DNA of 7,043 nucleotides, taken from contig JAEWWQ010000120.1 of assembly GCA_023458855.1 (NCBI GenBank), positions 1 through 7,043 of the forward strand, read 5' to 3'. Shown piece after piece: positions 1-5,870 of this stretch. How positions within the stretch are numbered: the first letter of the stretch is position 1; the number at the start of each line of letters is the position of its first letter. The translations under genes and the position numbers were made by a program. The notes beneath the pieces are model-generated. The model searched no databases, was not told where the DNA came from, and saw nothing but the letters and a program-made list of their open reading frames with translations. Origin of the DNA: Bacillota bacterium. Its GTDB lineage: Bacteria; Bacillota; Clostridia; Lachnospirales; Lachnospiraceae.

Positions 1-501
1 GTCATACTGGTATATGAAGGAATTCCCATCGAGGCACCTTTTTGTGCAGTTAGTGCAGGAAGCACACGCTGTGCGGACGAAGTGTTCGGAACAAAAAAAT
101 ACCCGTATCTGCAGTCGGTTATCTGCGAAAGTGATGTTTTAGCTGATAGTTATCGCAAAAATTACTATTTTACATGGAAAGAACTGGAACGAGTGCTGGA
201 GCTGGGTGATACTTGTGAACATAAAGCAGAGGTTGTAAAGAAAGATTCTGCCGGATATGCATTACAAGTACAGATAGGCGATAAGGTAATGAGCGGGGAG
301 GAATGCCGAAAAATGCTGCATTTAAATTCTGCGCATATGGATATGGACAATCTGGAAAAGGGAATTCAGATACAGACAAGAGGATTGGGACACGGTCTTG
401 GAATGAGTCAGAACATGGCACAGTATCTTGCTGGAAAAGGTTATGATTTTATTGAAATTTTGTCTTTTTTTTATACAAATACGGAAATTGAAAAAGAATG
501 A
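1..501 (+). CDS. spoIID: Stage II sporulation protein D (SpoIID), C-terminal part; 5' end outside the window
   Basis: SpoIID is the membrane-anchored lytic transglycosylase that works with SpoIIP (and SpoIIM) in the mother cell to degrade septal peptidoglycan and drive engulfment of the forespore. The reading frame is open from base 1, giving 166 codons before TGA; about half of a typical SpoIID, including the anchor and the catalytic glutamate region, lies upstream of the window. Visible family signatures are a SAGST segment at residues 18-22 followed by VFG and PYLQSV (35-40), and near the C-terminus GHGLGMSQ (130-137) followed by GYDFIEIL and a Y-T-N-T-E-I ending, the normal SpoIID terminus. 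Cysteines at residues 15 and 24 flank the SAGST segment; zinc binding by Cys/His in this region is known for the C. difficile enzyme, so a metal role is possible but inferred. spoIIQ follows 45 bases downstream, as in C. difficile. The GTG at 82 is internal: homology continues upstream of it. Confidence 0.93.
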   Translation, partial: VILVYEGIPIEAPFCAVSAGSTRCADEVFGTKKYPYLQSVICESDVLADSYRKNYYFTWKELERVLELGDTCEHKAEVVKKDSAGYALQVQIGDKVMSGEECRKMLHLNSAHMDMDNLEKGIQIQTRGLGHGLGMSQNMAQYLAGKGYDFIEILSFFYTNTEIEKE

Positions 502-528
502 ATAAAGAACCTCAAACAGGTAAAACTA
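499..528 (+). promoter_or_regulatory. Candidate sigma-F-type promoter for spoIIQ
   Basis: TGAATA (499-504) resembles the sigma-F -35 (WGHATA / GYATA, as remembered from B. subtilis), and GGTAAAACTA (519-528) fits the -10 pattern GGNRANAHTR at every position. The spacer is 14 bases, against a usual 15. The -35 begins inside the spoIID stop codon. In B. subtilis and C. difficile spoIIQ is transcribed by sigma-F in the forespore, while spoIID belongs to sigma-E in the mother cell, so a promoter here is expected. Caveat: transcription would start near 534-536, leaving a leader of only about 12 bases that barely includes the GAGG ribosome site. Confidence 0.55.
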
Positions 529-538
529 AGTTTGAGGT
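509..538 (+). promoter_or_regulatory. Stem-loop occluding the spoIIQ ribosome binding site
   Basis: ACCTCAAAC (509-517) pairs perfectly with GTTTGAGGT (530-538), a 9-bp stem with a 12-base loop. The 3' arm contains GAGG (534-537), the Shine-Dalgarno sequence for the ATG at 547. The loop holds the candidate sigma-F -10 element. There is no run of T after the stem, so it does not look like an intrinsic terminator. A read-through transcript from spoIID would contain both arms and could mask the ribosome site; a transcript starting near 535 would lack the 5' arm. Confidence 0.55.
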
Positions 539-546
539 GAAAGAAT

Positions 547-1473
547 ATGAAAAAAAGAAGAAGACCTGGATTACAAAAAGAAAAGATTATCATGTTGTCA
601 GCTTCTCTGTTTGTGTTAACAGCGCTAACCATGACGGGAGTCTATGTAAAAGAAAAAAATAAATCAGATAATGATGAATATGTTGTGGATCTTAGTGCGA
701 TAGAAAAACAAGTACAGAATAAAGCGGAAGAAATTGGTAAGACAAAGGAAGAAACAGAAGGTACGGGAAGCGGGCAGGCGATGGCCGATGACCTGGATGC
801 TGATCCGGAATATCAGGAAGCAAATTCCGGTAGTGTAAAAAACACATTAAATCCGCAGACAGAGGGTACCATACAGATACCTGGTGTTGGATATGTTAAA
901 GTAGACGCTCAGAAGAGTGCGGCAGACAAAATAGAAAATACTGAGGAAAACCAGAATACAGAAAGAGAGACAGTGGATGAGGAAGCAGATGCAGATGATA
1001 GCCAGCAGATACAAGCCACAACGGCAGGAAGCAATGCAACCAAAAAGGCAAATTATACATTTTCGGAAGCAGATACACTGCAATGGCCAATTGTTGGAAA
1101 TGTTTTGATTAACTATAGCATGGACAAGACAGTATATTTTGCAAGTCTGGACCAGTATAAGTATAATCCGGCAATTGTGATTGAAGCAACAGTAGGAGAA
1201 CCTATTACCGCAGTTGCCGCTGGAGAGATTAGTGCGATTCATCAAGACGCGGAAACCGGAAATACGGTTACCATGGATATTGGCAGCGGTTACGAAGTAA
1301 CTTACGGCCAACTGGAGAATATTCAGATTGGAACCGGTCAGAATGTACAGGCTGGTGATATTATTGGGTATGTGGCTGAACCAAGCAAGTATTATAGTGT
1401 GGAAGGAAGCAATGTTTACTTTAAGCTGACTAAGGACGGCAAGGCTGTAAATCCGATGAGCAGATTAGAATAA
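547..1473 (+). CDS. spoIIQ: SpoIIQ-like membrane protein with degenerate LytM/M23 domain
   Basis: SpoIIQ is a forespore membrane protein that meets mother-cell SpoIIIAH across the intermembrane space during engulfment. This 308-residue protein has a basic N-terminus (KKRRR), one membrane segment (about 14-34), a long acidic, Glu/Asn/Gln-rich, probably disordered linker (about 35-175), and a LytM/M23-type domain (about 179-305) ending in VNPMSRLE. All usual M23 active-site positions appear substituted. The H-x-G-x-D motif reads N207-P-A-I-V211; the HLHFE motif reads N289-V-Y291-F-K; the histidine of the D-H-G-x-G motif is I245; that of YAHL is Q255. It should therefore bind or scaffold and not cut peptidoglycan, as reported for B. 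subtilis SpoIIQ, whereas C. difficile SpoIIQ keeps zinc ligands. GAGG at 534-537 lies 9 bases before the ATG. The name rests on topology, dead LytM domain and position after spoIID; a generic M23-domain protein is the alternative. Confidence 0.85.
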   Translation: MKKRRRPGLQKEKIIMLSASLFVLTALTMTGVYVKEKNKSDNDEYVVDLSAIEKQVQNKAEEIGKTKEETEGTGSGQAMADDLDADPEYQEANSGSVKNTLNPQTEGTIQIPGVGYVKVDAQKSAADKIENTEENQNTERETVDEEADADDSQQIQATTAGSNATKKANYTFSEADTLQWPIVGNVLINYSMDKTVYFASLDQYKYNPAIVIEATVGEPITAVAAGEISAIHQDAETGNTVTMDIGSGYEVTYGQLENIQIGTGQNVQAGDIIGYVAEPSKYYSVEGSNVYFKLTKDGKAVNPMSRLE

Positions 1474-1476
1474 ATG

Positions 1477-1516
1477 AGAAACAGGTAAAGTCCGTATTAT
1501 AACTTTACCTGTTTCT
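1477..1516 (+). terminator. Long stem-loop after spoIIQ, possible terminator
   Basis: Positions 1477-1491 pair perfectly with 1502-1516 (15 bp) around a 10-base loop, beginning 4 bases after the spoIIQ stop codon. The position suits transcription termination and the stem is long, but it is A/T-rich and followed by GAGTTTGTAG, not a clean T-run, so it may be a weak terminator or an mRNA 3' stabiliser. Its 5' arm shares the 11-base string AAACAGGTAAA (1479-1489) with the hairpin before spoIIQ (514-524). Confidence 0.5.
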
Positions 1517-1532
1517 GAGTTTGTAGTAAAAT
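1504..1532 (+). promoter_or_regulatory. Possible sigma-A promoter for the GH9-like/ddl/murF unit
   Basis: TTTACC (1504-1509, four of six matches to TTGACA) and TAAAAT (1527-1532, five of six matches to TATAAT) are 17 bases apart. The start would be near 1539, about 67 bases before the ATG at 1606. The -35 lies inside the 3' arm of the preceding stem-loop. GATAAT at 1580-1585 is another -10-like hexamer but has no -35 at proper spacing. This is a weak call in A/T-rich DNA. Confidence 0.3.
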
Positions 1533-1566
1533 TGAGTCGTAAGAGTCATTGAAAATCAATTAGTAT

Positions 1567-1578
1567 GGAATTAATTCC
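1567..1578. repeat. 12-bp perfect palindrome upstream of the GH9-like gene
   Basis: GGAATTAATTCC is a perfect palindrome 27 bases before the start codon at 1606. It could be an operator for a dimeric regulator or a chance occurrence in A/T-rich sequence; no known regulator site is recognised. Confidence 0.25.
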
Positions 1579-1605
1579 GGATAATGAAGTAATGAGTGTG
1601 AACGA

Positions 1606-3162
1606 ATGAAGAGAGTATTTCCCAAAATAATCAGTATCGTAATCGTGGCATTTATGCTGGCCGGGTGCACTGCCGGGCCTGCAGAAGAATCCGTGGAAGA
1701 ACTGCAGCGGACCGCGAATATAGAGTATGAGATTCCCAAAAGTATTCCAAATGTCCTGGTCGATCAGGTGGGGTATGAAACAGAAAGTACCAAAATTGCT
1801 ATTTTCAGAGGTGAAAATCTGCAGAAAACTTTTGAAGTCATTGATGCAGTGAGTGGAGAAACCGTATATACAGGTGAGATCATAAGTGAAGGGTATAATG
1901 AAGCATCAGATGAATATACAAGTTATGGTTCATTCACAGAATTGGAAAAGAACGGAACCTATTATATACAGACAGCTGTTATCGGGCAATCATATCCTTT
2001 TGTGATTGGAGATAAACTATATAATGAACTAATTCCGCAAATAAGCAAAAATATATATTACAATAGATGCGGAATGGATATCCGGCCGGAATATGCGCAG
2101 GACTCCTATGTACATAAAGCGTGTCATACAGAAAAGGTATCTGCTCCGGATACAGAAGAGAAAATAGATGTTACAGGAGGCTGGCATACGGCAGACGGGT
2201 ATGGAAAAGATGTTGTCGAGGGGTGTACAATTGCCGCCAATCTGCTATTAACGTATGAGTTCTATCCGAATGAAATAACAGATGACTCGGGTATACCCGA
2301 AAGTGAAAATATGATACCGGACATTCTGGATGAAGTGAGATATGAGATTGAATGGTTACTAAAAATGCAAAACAGTAAGACGGGCGGAGTTTATGGTGGT
2401 ATAATAGACAAGGCAGATGCTATGGAAATAGCGGCAGACAAGGATCAAAGTACACAGCAGTTACAGGAAGTCACAAATTCAGCAACTGCTGAATTTGCGG
2501 GTGTAATGGCACAATTCTATCTGAGTGAGAAGGATTATGATGAGACATTTGCCAGACAATGTCTGGGAGCAGCTGAAAAAGCATGGAAATATCTTGAGAA
2601 AAATGCTGATGGGCAGGAGGAATATGAGACACCGGAACAATATTATGCTGCCGCACAGCTCTATAAGGTAACCGGGAATGTGAATTACTACAAATATATT
2701 TCACAATATCATGTTGCCGAAAAAGAGGAATTGCAGGATGAGAACAGGCAGCTATATGGTGACATAGCATATCTTACGACGACTAAGAAAGTAGATACAA
2801 AATTATGTAGTACAATTATGGACAGATGGATGAATAAAGCAGAGAATATTGTAGAAGAGTCCAAGCAAAATGCATACTTTGTAACAGGGGACACCAATAC
2901 GGATATGCTGAGTGATATGCTTTGTCTTGCAGTGATTGACCATGTGATTACAAACCATGAATATGTGACCGTACTGGAGAGTCATCTGCACTACATTTTG
3001 GGCAGAAATTCGCAAGGGGTCAGCCTTATTGAGGGGATTGGAAAAGCACACTCATCAGTGGCAGATGCCCGGATAGAGATAACAAAACAACCAGAACTGA
3101 CAGCAACACTAATGTTTGTGCTGGGAGAGATTATTACGGAAGACACGAGAACAGAGGAATAG
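1606..3162 (+). CDS. GH9-like lipoprotein with Ig-like domain, probably catalytically inactive
   Basis: The 518-residue product has a lipoprotein signal with lipobox L18-A-G-C21, so it is predicted to be tethered outside the cell membrane. Residues about 48-135 match the cellulase N-terminal Ig-like domain (NVLVDQVGYETESTKIAIF at 49-67). Residues about 145-510 follow the glycoside hydrolase 9 (alpha/alpha)6 fold: YYNRCG (151-156), KACH (171-174), GGW (191-193), IPESENMIPDILDE (230-243), EWLLKMQN (249-256), GGVYGG (260-265), and HYILGRN (462-468). However, the catalytic motif GGWYDAGDYGK reads GGWHTADGYGK: both conserved aspartates are replaced (T195, G198), with one Asp shifted to 197. The HHR region after LGRN is lost, and no NE catalytic-acid motif precedes the final helix; about 30-40 residues seem missing there. 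It is probably a carbohydrate-binding or scaffold pseudoenzyme; altered catalysis is not excluded. Shine-Dalgarno is weak. ddl starts 14 bases after the stop, suggesting co-transcription with wall-precursor genes. Confidence 0.82.
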   Translation: MKRVFPKIISIVIVAFMLAGCTAGPAEESVEELQRTANIEYEIPKSIPNVLVDQVGYETESTKIAIFRGENLQKTFEVIDAVSGETVYTGEIISEGYNEASDEYTSYGSFTELEKNGTYYIQTAVIGQSYPFVIGDKLYNELIPQISKNIYYNRCGMDIRPEYAQDSYVHKACHTEKVSAPDTEEKIDVTGGWHTADGYGKDVVEGCTIAANLLLTYEFYPNEITDDSGIPESENMIPDILDEVRYEIEWLLKMQNSKTGGVYGGIIDKADAMEIAADKDQSTQQLQEVTNSATAEFAGVMAQFYLSEKDYDETFARQCLGAAEKAWKYLEKNADGQEEYETPEQYYAAAQLYKVTGNVNYYKYISQYHVAEKEELQDENRQLYGDIAYLTTTKKVDTKLCSTIMDRWMNKAENIVEESKQNAYFVTGDTNTDMLSDMLCLAVIDHVITNHEYVTVLESHLHYILGRNSQGVSLIEGIGKAHSSVADARIEITKQPELTATLMFVLGEIITEDTRTEE

Positions 3163-3176
3163 AAGGAGGCGGAATT

Positions 3177-4214
3177 ATGAAAATAGTAGTACTTGCAGGA
3201 GGTATCAGTACAGAAAGAGATGTATCATTAAGTTCCGGAAAGATGATATATAATGCGGTAAAGAAAAATGGACATCAGGCGATTATACTGGATGTGTATT
3301 TTGGATATGAGGGAAGTAGTAAAGACACTATTTTTGAATTGGAAACGGACTGGGCGGACCAGATAGGCCTGATCAAAGATGAGAACCCGGATATTGAACA
3401 AATTAAAAAGTTAAGAACAGATGATTCCAATGGATTTTTCGGTCCGAATGTAATCCCAATTTGTCAGGCTGCAGATATGGTGTTCATGGCATTGCATGGT
3501 GAAAATGGTGAAAATGGCAAGATTCAGGCTGCATTTGATCTGTTAGGAATCCGTTATACAGGAACAGATTATGTCAGCAGTGCATTGGCAATGGATAAAG
3601 GATTGTCAAAAGATATTTTCCAGATGTATCAGATTCCTACACCGCAGGGAGTCCGCCTTGTGAACGGGGATATGTCCGAGTGTAAGGTTGCTTTTCCAAA
3701 TGTAGTCAAAACCAGTTGCGGCGGTTCCAGTGTCGGCGTTTATATCGTACATAACGAAGAAGAATATCAGAAAGCAATCAAGGAGGCCTATTCTTTTCAA
3801 GGAGAAGTTATTGTGGAACAATACATCAAGGGTCGTGAATTCTCAGTCGGCGTAATCGATGGAAAAGCACTTCCTGTTATTGAAATCGCTCCAATTTCAG
3901 GTTTCTATGATTATAAAAATAAGTATCAGGCAGGCAGTACTGTCGAGACATGTCCGGCAGACCTGGAAGATTCTCTGACAAAAAGAATGCAGGGATTTGC
4001 CGAGGCAGCATTTCAGGCATTGAGACTTAAGTGTTATGCCAGAATGGATTTTATGATGAATGATAAAGGGGAAATGTATTGTCTCGAAGCAAATACATTG
4101 CCTGGAATGACACCAACGTCACTTTTACCACAGGAAGCACAGGCAATTGGCTATAGTTTTGAACAATTATGTGAATGGATTTTAAAGGTATCAATGGAGA
4201 AATACGAAGCATGA
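3177..4214 (+). CDS. ddl: D-alanine--D-alanine ligase
   Basis: This cytoplasmic ATP-grasp enzyme joins two D-alanines to make the dipeptide that MurF adds to the wall precursor. The 345 residues are within family range. Visible motifs: GGISTERDVSL (8-18) with catalytic-triad Glu13; HGENGENGKIQ (107-117); GTDYVSSALAMDK (129-141); K178 and GGSSVGV (182-188), with Ser184 at the triad serine position; omega-loop YDYKNKY (244-250) with Lys249 and Tyr250; ARMDF (288-292); and EANTLPGMTPTS (304-315). Metal ligands are Asp291, Glu304 and Asn306. The Tyr at 250 is typical of D-Ala-D-Ala ligases and not of VanA-type D-Ala-D-Lac ligases, so nothing suggests vancomycin resistance. AGGAGG at 3164-3169, 7 bases before the ATG, fixes the start. 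murF overlaps the stop by ATGA, implying translational coupling; ddl-murF adjacency is also found in B. subtilis. Confidence 0.97.
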   Translation: MKIVVLAGGISTERDVSLSSGKMIYNAVKKNGHQAIILDVYFGYEGSSKDTIFELETDWADQIGLIKDENPDIEQIKKLRTDDSNGFFGPNVIPICQAADMVFMALHGENGENGKIQAAFDLLGIRYTGTDYVSSALAMDKGLSKDIFQMYQIPTPQGVRLVNGDMSECKVAFPNVVKTSCGGSSVGVYIVHNEEEYQKAIKEAYSFQGEVIVEQYIKGREFSVGVIDGKALPVIEIAPISGFYDYKNKYQAGSTVETCPADLEDSLTKRMQGFAEAAFQALRLKCYARMDFMMNDKGEMYCLEANTLPGMTPTSLLPQEAQAIGYSFEQLCEWILKVSMEKYEA

Positions 4215-5596
4215 CAAATATGAATTTATTGAATATTGCAAAAGCCTGCCAGGGAACCCTTGTATGTAGGAAAGAACTGGAGGAGCGAGAGATTGCGGGA
4301 GCAGTTCTGGATTCCAGACAGGTAGAAAAAGATTTTCTGTTTATCGCTACAAAAGGAGAACGGGTAGACGGACACCAATTTATAGAACAGGTATTTTTAA
4401 ATGGCGCATTGTGTGTGATTTGTGAACGTGCACCGGAAAAAACAGTACCTGCGTATATTCTTGTAGAAGACAGTTTCACTGCATTAAGAAAGATTGCTGA
4501 ATATTATAGAAGTACTTTAGACATTAAGATAGTTGGTATTACCGGAAGTGTTGGCAAGACGAGTACAAAGGAATTTGTCGCAGGTGTATTGGAGCAGAAA
4601 TTCAATGTTCTGAAGACAGAGGGAAATTTTAATAACGAAGTTGGTGTTCCTCTTATGGTATTAAAGATTCGGAAGGAACATGAAGTGGCCGTATTGGAGA
4701 TGGGTATCAATCATTTTGGTGAGATGTCCAGATTGACCCGGATAGTAAAACCAGATATCTGTGTTATGACAAATATCGGACAATGTCATCTGGAGTTCCT
4801 CGGATCAAGAGAAGGCATATTAAAAGCCAAATCAGAGATATTTGAGTCTATGACTGAAGATGGCAGTGTATGCGTAAATGGCGATGATAATATGCTGCAA
4901 ACGATAAAAGCAGTACATGGAAAAGAACCGCTCCGATTTGGTCTTTCTGATAAAAATCAAATTTTTGCAACCAATATAGTTGATCAGGGACTATTTGGAA
5001 GTACTTGTCAGATTCATATAGGCACAGATTCTTTTACAGTCAAAATTCCGCTTTCCGGACAGCATATGATATATAATGCACTGGCAGCAACAGCAGTTGG
5101 AAATTTACTGGGATTAACGACGGATGAAATTACAAATGGGATTGCATCCGTAAAAGCGATGAGTGGTAGAAATAATATTATTCAGACAGCAAAATATGTG
5201 TTGCTTGATGACTGCTATAATGCCAATCCAGTGTCTATGAAGGCAGGTATTGACCTCTTAACAACAGCTCCTGGCAGAAAAGCGGCAATGCTGGGAGATA
5301 TGATGGAACTTGGAGATGATACCAATGCATTTCATACAGAAATAGGTCATTATGTGGTAGAAAAGAAGATTGATGTATTACTATGTGTAGGTGCATACTC
5401 AGCATATATGCAAAAAGGTGCAATGGAAGAAGCAGCAAAGGAAAATAGTGCAATTAAGATATATCATTTTGCAGATAAAGATGCCATGATGCAGCAATTA
5501 CGGGATATTTTGAAGCCGCAAGATACCATTTTAATAAAAGCGTCCCATTCCATGGGATTTGAAACAATAGTAAAAGCCTTGCAGGAAGAGTGTTAG
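4211..5596 (+). CDS. murF: UDP-N-acetylmuramoyl-tripeptide--D-alanyl-D-alanine ligase
   Basis: MurF adds D-Ala-D-Ala to UDP-MurNAc-tripeptide with ATP, completing the cytoplasmic pentapeptide precursor. From ATG 4211 it has 461 residues, the usual length. Motifs in order: LDSR (33-36) and DGHQF (53-57) of the N-terminal substrate domain; P-loop GITGSVGKTSTKE (109-121, Lys116); NFNNEVGVP (139-147); LEMG (162-165) and GEMSRL (170-175); TNIGQCHLEFLGS (187-199); AKSEIF (206-211), where Lys207 is at the position of the carbamylated lysine of Mur ligases; SGR (318-320); DDCYNANPVSM (333-343); LGDMMELG (361-368). The start is chosen because ATGA overlaps the ddl stop and GGAG lies at 4196-4199. An in-frame ATG at 4175 would intrude 40 bases into ddl and adds no homology; ATG 4220 lacks a ribosome site. 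The 3' end is embedded in a terminator hairpin. Confidence 0.96.
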   Translation: MTNMNLLNIAKACQGTLVCRKELEEREIAGAVLDSRQVEKDFLFIATKGERVDGHQFIEQVFLNGALCVICERAPEKTVPAYILVEDSFTALRKIAEYYRSTLDIKIVGITGSVGKTSTKEFVAGVLEQKFNVLKTEGNFNNEVGVPLMVLKIRKEHEVAVLEMGINHFGEMSRLTRIVKPDICVMTNIGQCHLEFLGSREGILKAKSEIFESMTEDGSVCVNGDDNMLQTIKAVHGKEPLRFGLSDKNQIFATNIVDQGLFGSTCQIHIGTDSFTVKIPLSGQHMIYNALAATAVGNLLGLTTDEITNGIASVKAMSGRNNIIQTAKYVLLDDCYNANPVSMKAGIDLLTTAPGRKAAMLGDMMELGDDTNAFHTEIGHYVVEKKIDVLLCVGAYSAYMQKGAMEEAAKENSAIKIYHFADKDAMMQQLRDILKPQDTILIKASHSMGFETIVKALQEEC

Positions 5597-5614
5597 CACT
5601 TCCACAAGGCTTTT
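5572..5614 (+). terminator. Intrinsic terminator overlapping the murF 3' end
   Basis: AAAAGCCTTG (5572-5581) pairs with CAAGGCTTTT (5605-5614), and GGAAG (5584-5588) pairs with CTTCC (5599-5603) across a small internal loop. The murF TAG stop (5594-5596) sits in the apical loop, so the last codons of murF form the 5' arm. The T-run is short (four) and part of the stem. The complementary strand has the same A/T-flanked shape, so it could also stop transcripts arriving from plsC. Confidence 0.75.
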
Positions 5615-5621
5615 AAACTAC

Positions 5622-5843
5622 GAACTTGGCTTCGTCAATTTGCACAATTTAGGTTACTACAAAATTGATGCACAACATAGTTCATTCGCAACGCGCTCCC
5701 GCTTGGATTCAGCACGCAGTGGTACATAAGACCATAAAATACATGGTCAAAGTACCAGCGGCTTCATACAGTTGCTCACCAAACTATGTTGTGCATCAAT
5801 TTTTGTTTTGCAAGTATATGTGCAAATTGACGAATCCAAGTTC
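5622..5843. repeat. 222-bp nested inverted-repeat element (MITE-like or structured RNA)
   Basis: The element fills most of the space between convergent murF and plsC. The outer arms 5622-5646 and 5819-5843 are 25-bp inverted repeats with one mismatch (C5630/T5835). The inner arms 5661-5682 and 5782-5803 are a perfect 22-bp inverted repeat. The gaps between arms are 14 and 15 bases. The 99-base core folds further: GCAAC/GTTGC (5688-5692/5771-5775), TGGTAC/GTACCA (5720-5725/5752-5757), GACCAT/ATGGTC (5730-5735/5743-5748). TA lies one base outside the left end and directly outside the right end, a possible but weak target duplication. The inner stem is followed on the + strand by TTGTTTTG, so it might also terminate transcription. 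No transposase is present. It may be a non-autonomous mobile element or a noncoding RNA; its family is not recognised. Confidence 0.75.
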
Positions 5844-5870
5844 TATGATAAAATTTTGACAGTTTAATTA

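Noticed and set aside
509..538. Hairpin after spoIID as an intrinsic terminator
   Set aside because: No T-run follows the stem; the 3' arm is the spoIIQ ribosome site, so a regulatory reading is preferred.
847..1311. 154-codon antisense frame opposite spoIIQ, and similar antisense frames opposite the GH9-like gene, ddl and murF
   Set aside because: Each is a shadow of a well-supported + strand gene, with no start signals and Cys/His/Leu-rich translations unlike real proteins.
4175..4210. Upstream in-frame ATG for murF
   Set aside because: It would overlap the conserved ddl C-terminus by 40 bases and add 12 residues with no MurF homology; the ATGA overlap at 4211 with GGAG upstream is the better start.
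3177..4214. Van-type D-Ala-D-Lac ligase
   Set aside because: The omega loop carries the Lys-Tyr pair typical of housekeeping Ddl and there is no vanH or vanX neighbour.
5665..5859. 64-codon + strand open frame between murF and plsC
   Set aside because: It lies within the inverted-repeat element, spans its arms and core, lacks a ribosome site and has no recognisable domain.
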